Assembly (NCBI GenBank): GCA_900764215.1
Contig: CAAFNI010000427.1
Span: forward strand, 1 to 5,906
Direction: 5' to 3'
DNA from: an uncultured Sutterella sp.
Lineage (GTDB): Bacteria; Pseudomonadota; Gammaproteobacteria; Burkholderiales; Burkholderiaceae_F
Length of the DNA stretch: 5,906 nucleotides
In this document: positions 5,800 through 5,906 of the stretch, in pieces
How positions within the stretch are numbered: position 1 is the stretch's first letter
How the letters are laid out: each line of letters begins with the position of its first letter
Notes under the pieces: model-generated
What the model was told of the DNA's origin: nothing
Seen by the model: only the letters and a program-made list of their open reading frames with translations
Databases searched by the model: none
Made by a program: the position numbers and the translations under genes

Positions 5800-5835
5800 G
5801 CCCCGCGGATCGAGTGATCTGCGGGGCGTTTCTTT
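5800..5835 (+). terminator. Rho-independent terminator of ttdAB
   Basis: A 12-base stem, 5800-5811 (GCCCCGCGGATC) with 5816-5827 (GATCTGCGGGGC, one G-T pair), closes on a GAGT loop. It is followed by GTTTCTTT. Nine A's (5787-5795) lie upstream, so the same hairpin could also stop transcription arriving on the minus strand. Confidence 0.9.
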
Positions 5836-5906
5836 GTGCGCCCAGCAGCGCACGTGTGTCTATGCGGTGAAAGTCCGCTGTCCGCCCGAACAGGGGAAGG
5901 ACTAGC
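5836..5906 (+). mobile_element. 5' end of a group II intron (probably group IIC), cut by the window edge
   Basis: From 5836 the sequence begins GTGCG, the group II 5' splice-site consensus. GTGCGC (5836-5841) then pairs perfectly with GCGCAC (5848-5853). GTCTATGCGGTGAAAGTCCGC (starting 5859), with GCGG (5864-5867) pairing CCGC (5875-5878), matches the start of domain I in bacterial group II introns such as the Oceanobacillus iheyensis group IIC intron. The element starts immediately after the T-rich tail of the ttdAB terminator, the usual target of class C introns. The rest of the ribozyme and any reverse transcriptase/maturase lie past the window, so completeness is unknown. Confidence 0.72.

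Noticed and set aside
5086..5853. A 255-codon open frame on the minus strand opposite ttdB
   Set aside because: It runs through the ttdAB terminator and mirrors ttdB codons; no motif or ribosome site supports it.
1..5906. CRISPR array, tRNA or rRNA genes
   Set aside because: No regularly spaced direct repeats, cloverleaf pattern or ribosomal RNA sequence is apparent on either strand.

Overview
The window is GC-rich, with all real genes on the plus strand. It carries five protein-coding genes in four transcription units, and ends inside what looks like the first bases of a group II intron. The mix (a periplasmic octaheme nitrite reductase, a cytochrome c maturation factor, a secreted esterase and an oxygen-sensitive Fe-S tartrate dehydratase) fits an anaerobic or microaerophilic, respiring Gram-negative proteobacterium. 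A gut betaproteobacterium of the Sutterella/Parasutterella type is my best guess; this is an inference from gene content and style, not from a marker gene.

Layout. Positions 50-1666 encode a secreted octaheme cytochrome c of the NrfA superfamily: seven CxxCH motifs plus one CWSCK motif, with the nitrite-reductase active-site residues in place. A hairpin follows (1689-1722). A further leader with two inverted repeats then precedes 1817-2698, a two-membrane-segment TPR protein recognisable as CcmI, the apocytochrome chaperone of the Ccm heme-attachment system. A promoter-like stretch then leads into 2837-3865, a secreted alpha/beta-hydrolase esterase closed by a hairpin terminator (3904-3940).

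The 357-base gap 3866-4222 holds that terminator, an A-rich tract, a sigma70-type promoter with perfect TTGACA and TATAAT boxes 18 bases apart, and an unusually long leader of about 205 bases. The leader contains inverted repeats and a 35-codon open frame. It drives ttdA (4223-5122) and ttdB (5140-5757), the two subunits of L(+)-tartrate dehydratase, which converts L-tartrate to oxaloacetate. A strong hairpin terminator (5800-5827) ends this operon.

Immediately after the terminator, from 5836 to the end of the window, the sequence reads as the 5' end of a bacterial group II intron. It starts GTGCG and has the conserved domain I start. Its position just downstream of a rho-independent terminator is the insertion habit of group IIC introns. 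The intron body and any reverse transcriptase lie outside the window.

Functionally, the first two genes belong together: a multiheme cytochrome and the machinery that matures such proteins. The tartrate genes can feed oxaloacetate to malate and fumarate as carbon and electron sinks. The esterase has no evident link to either.
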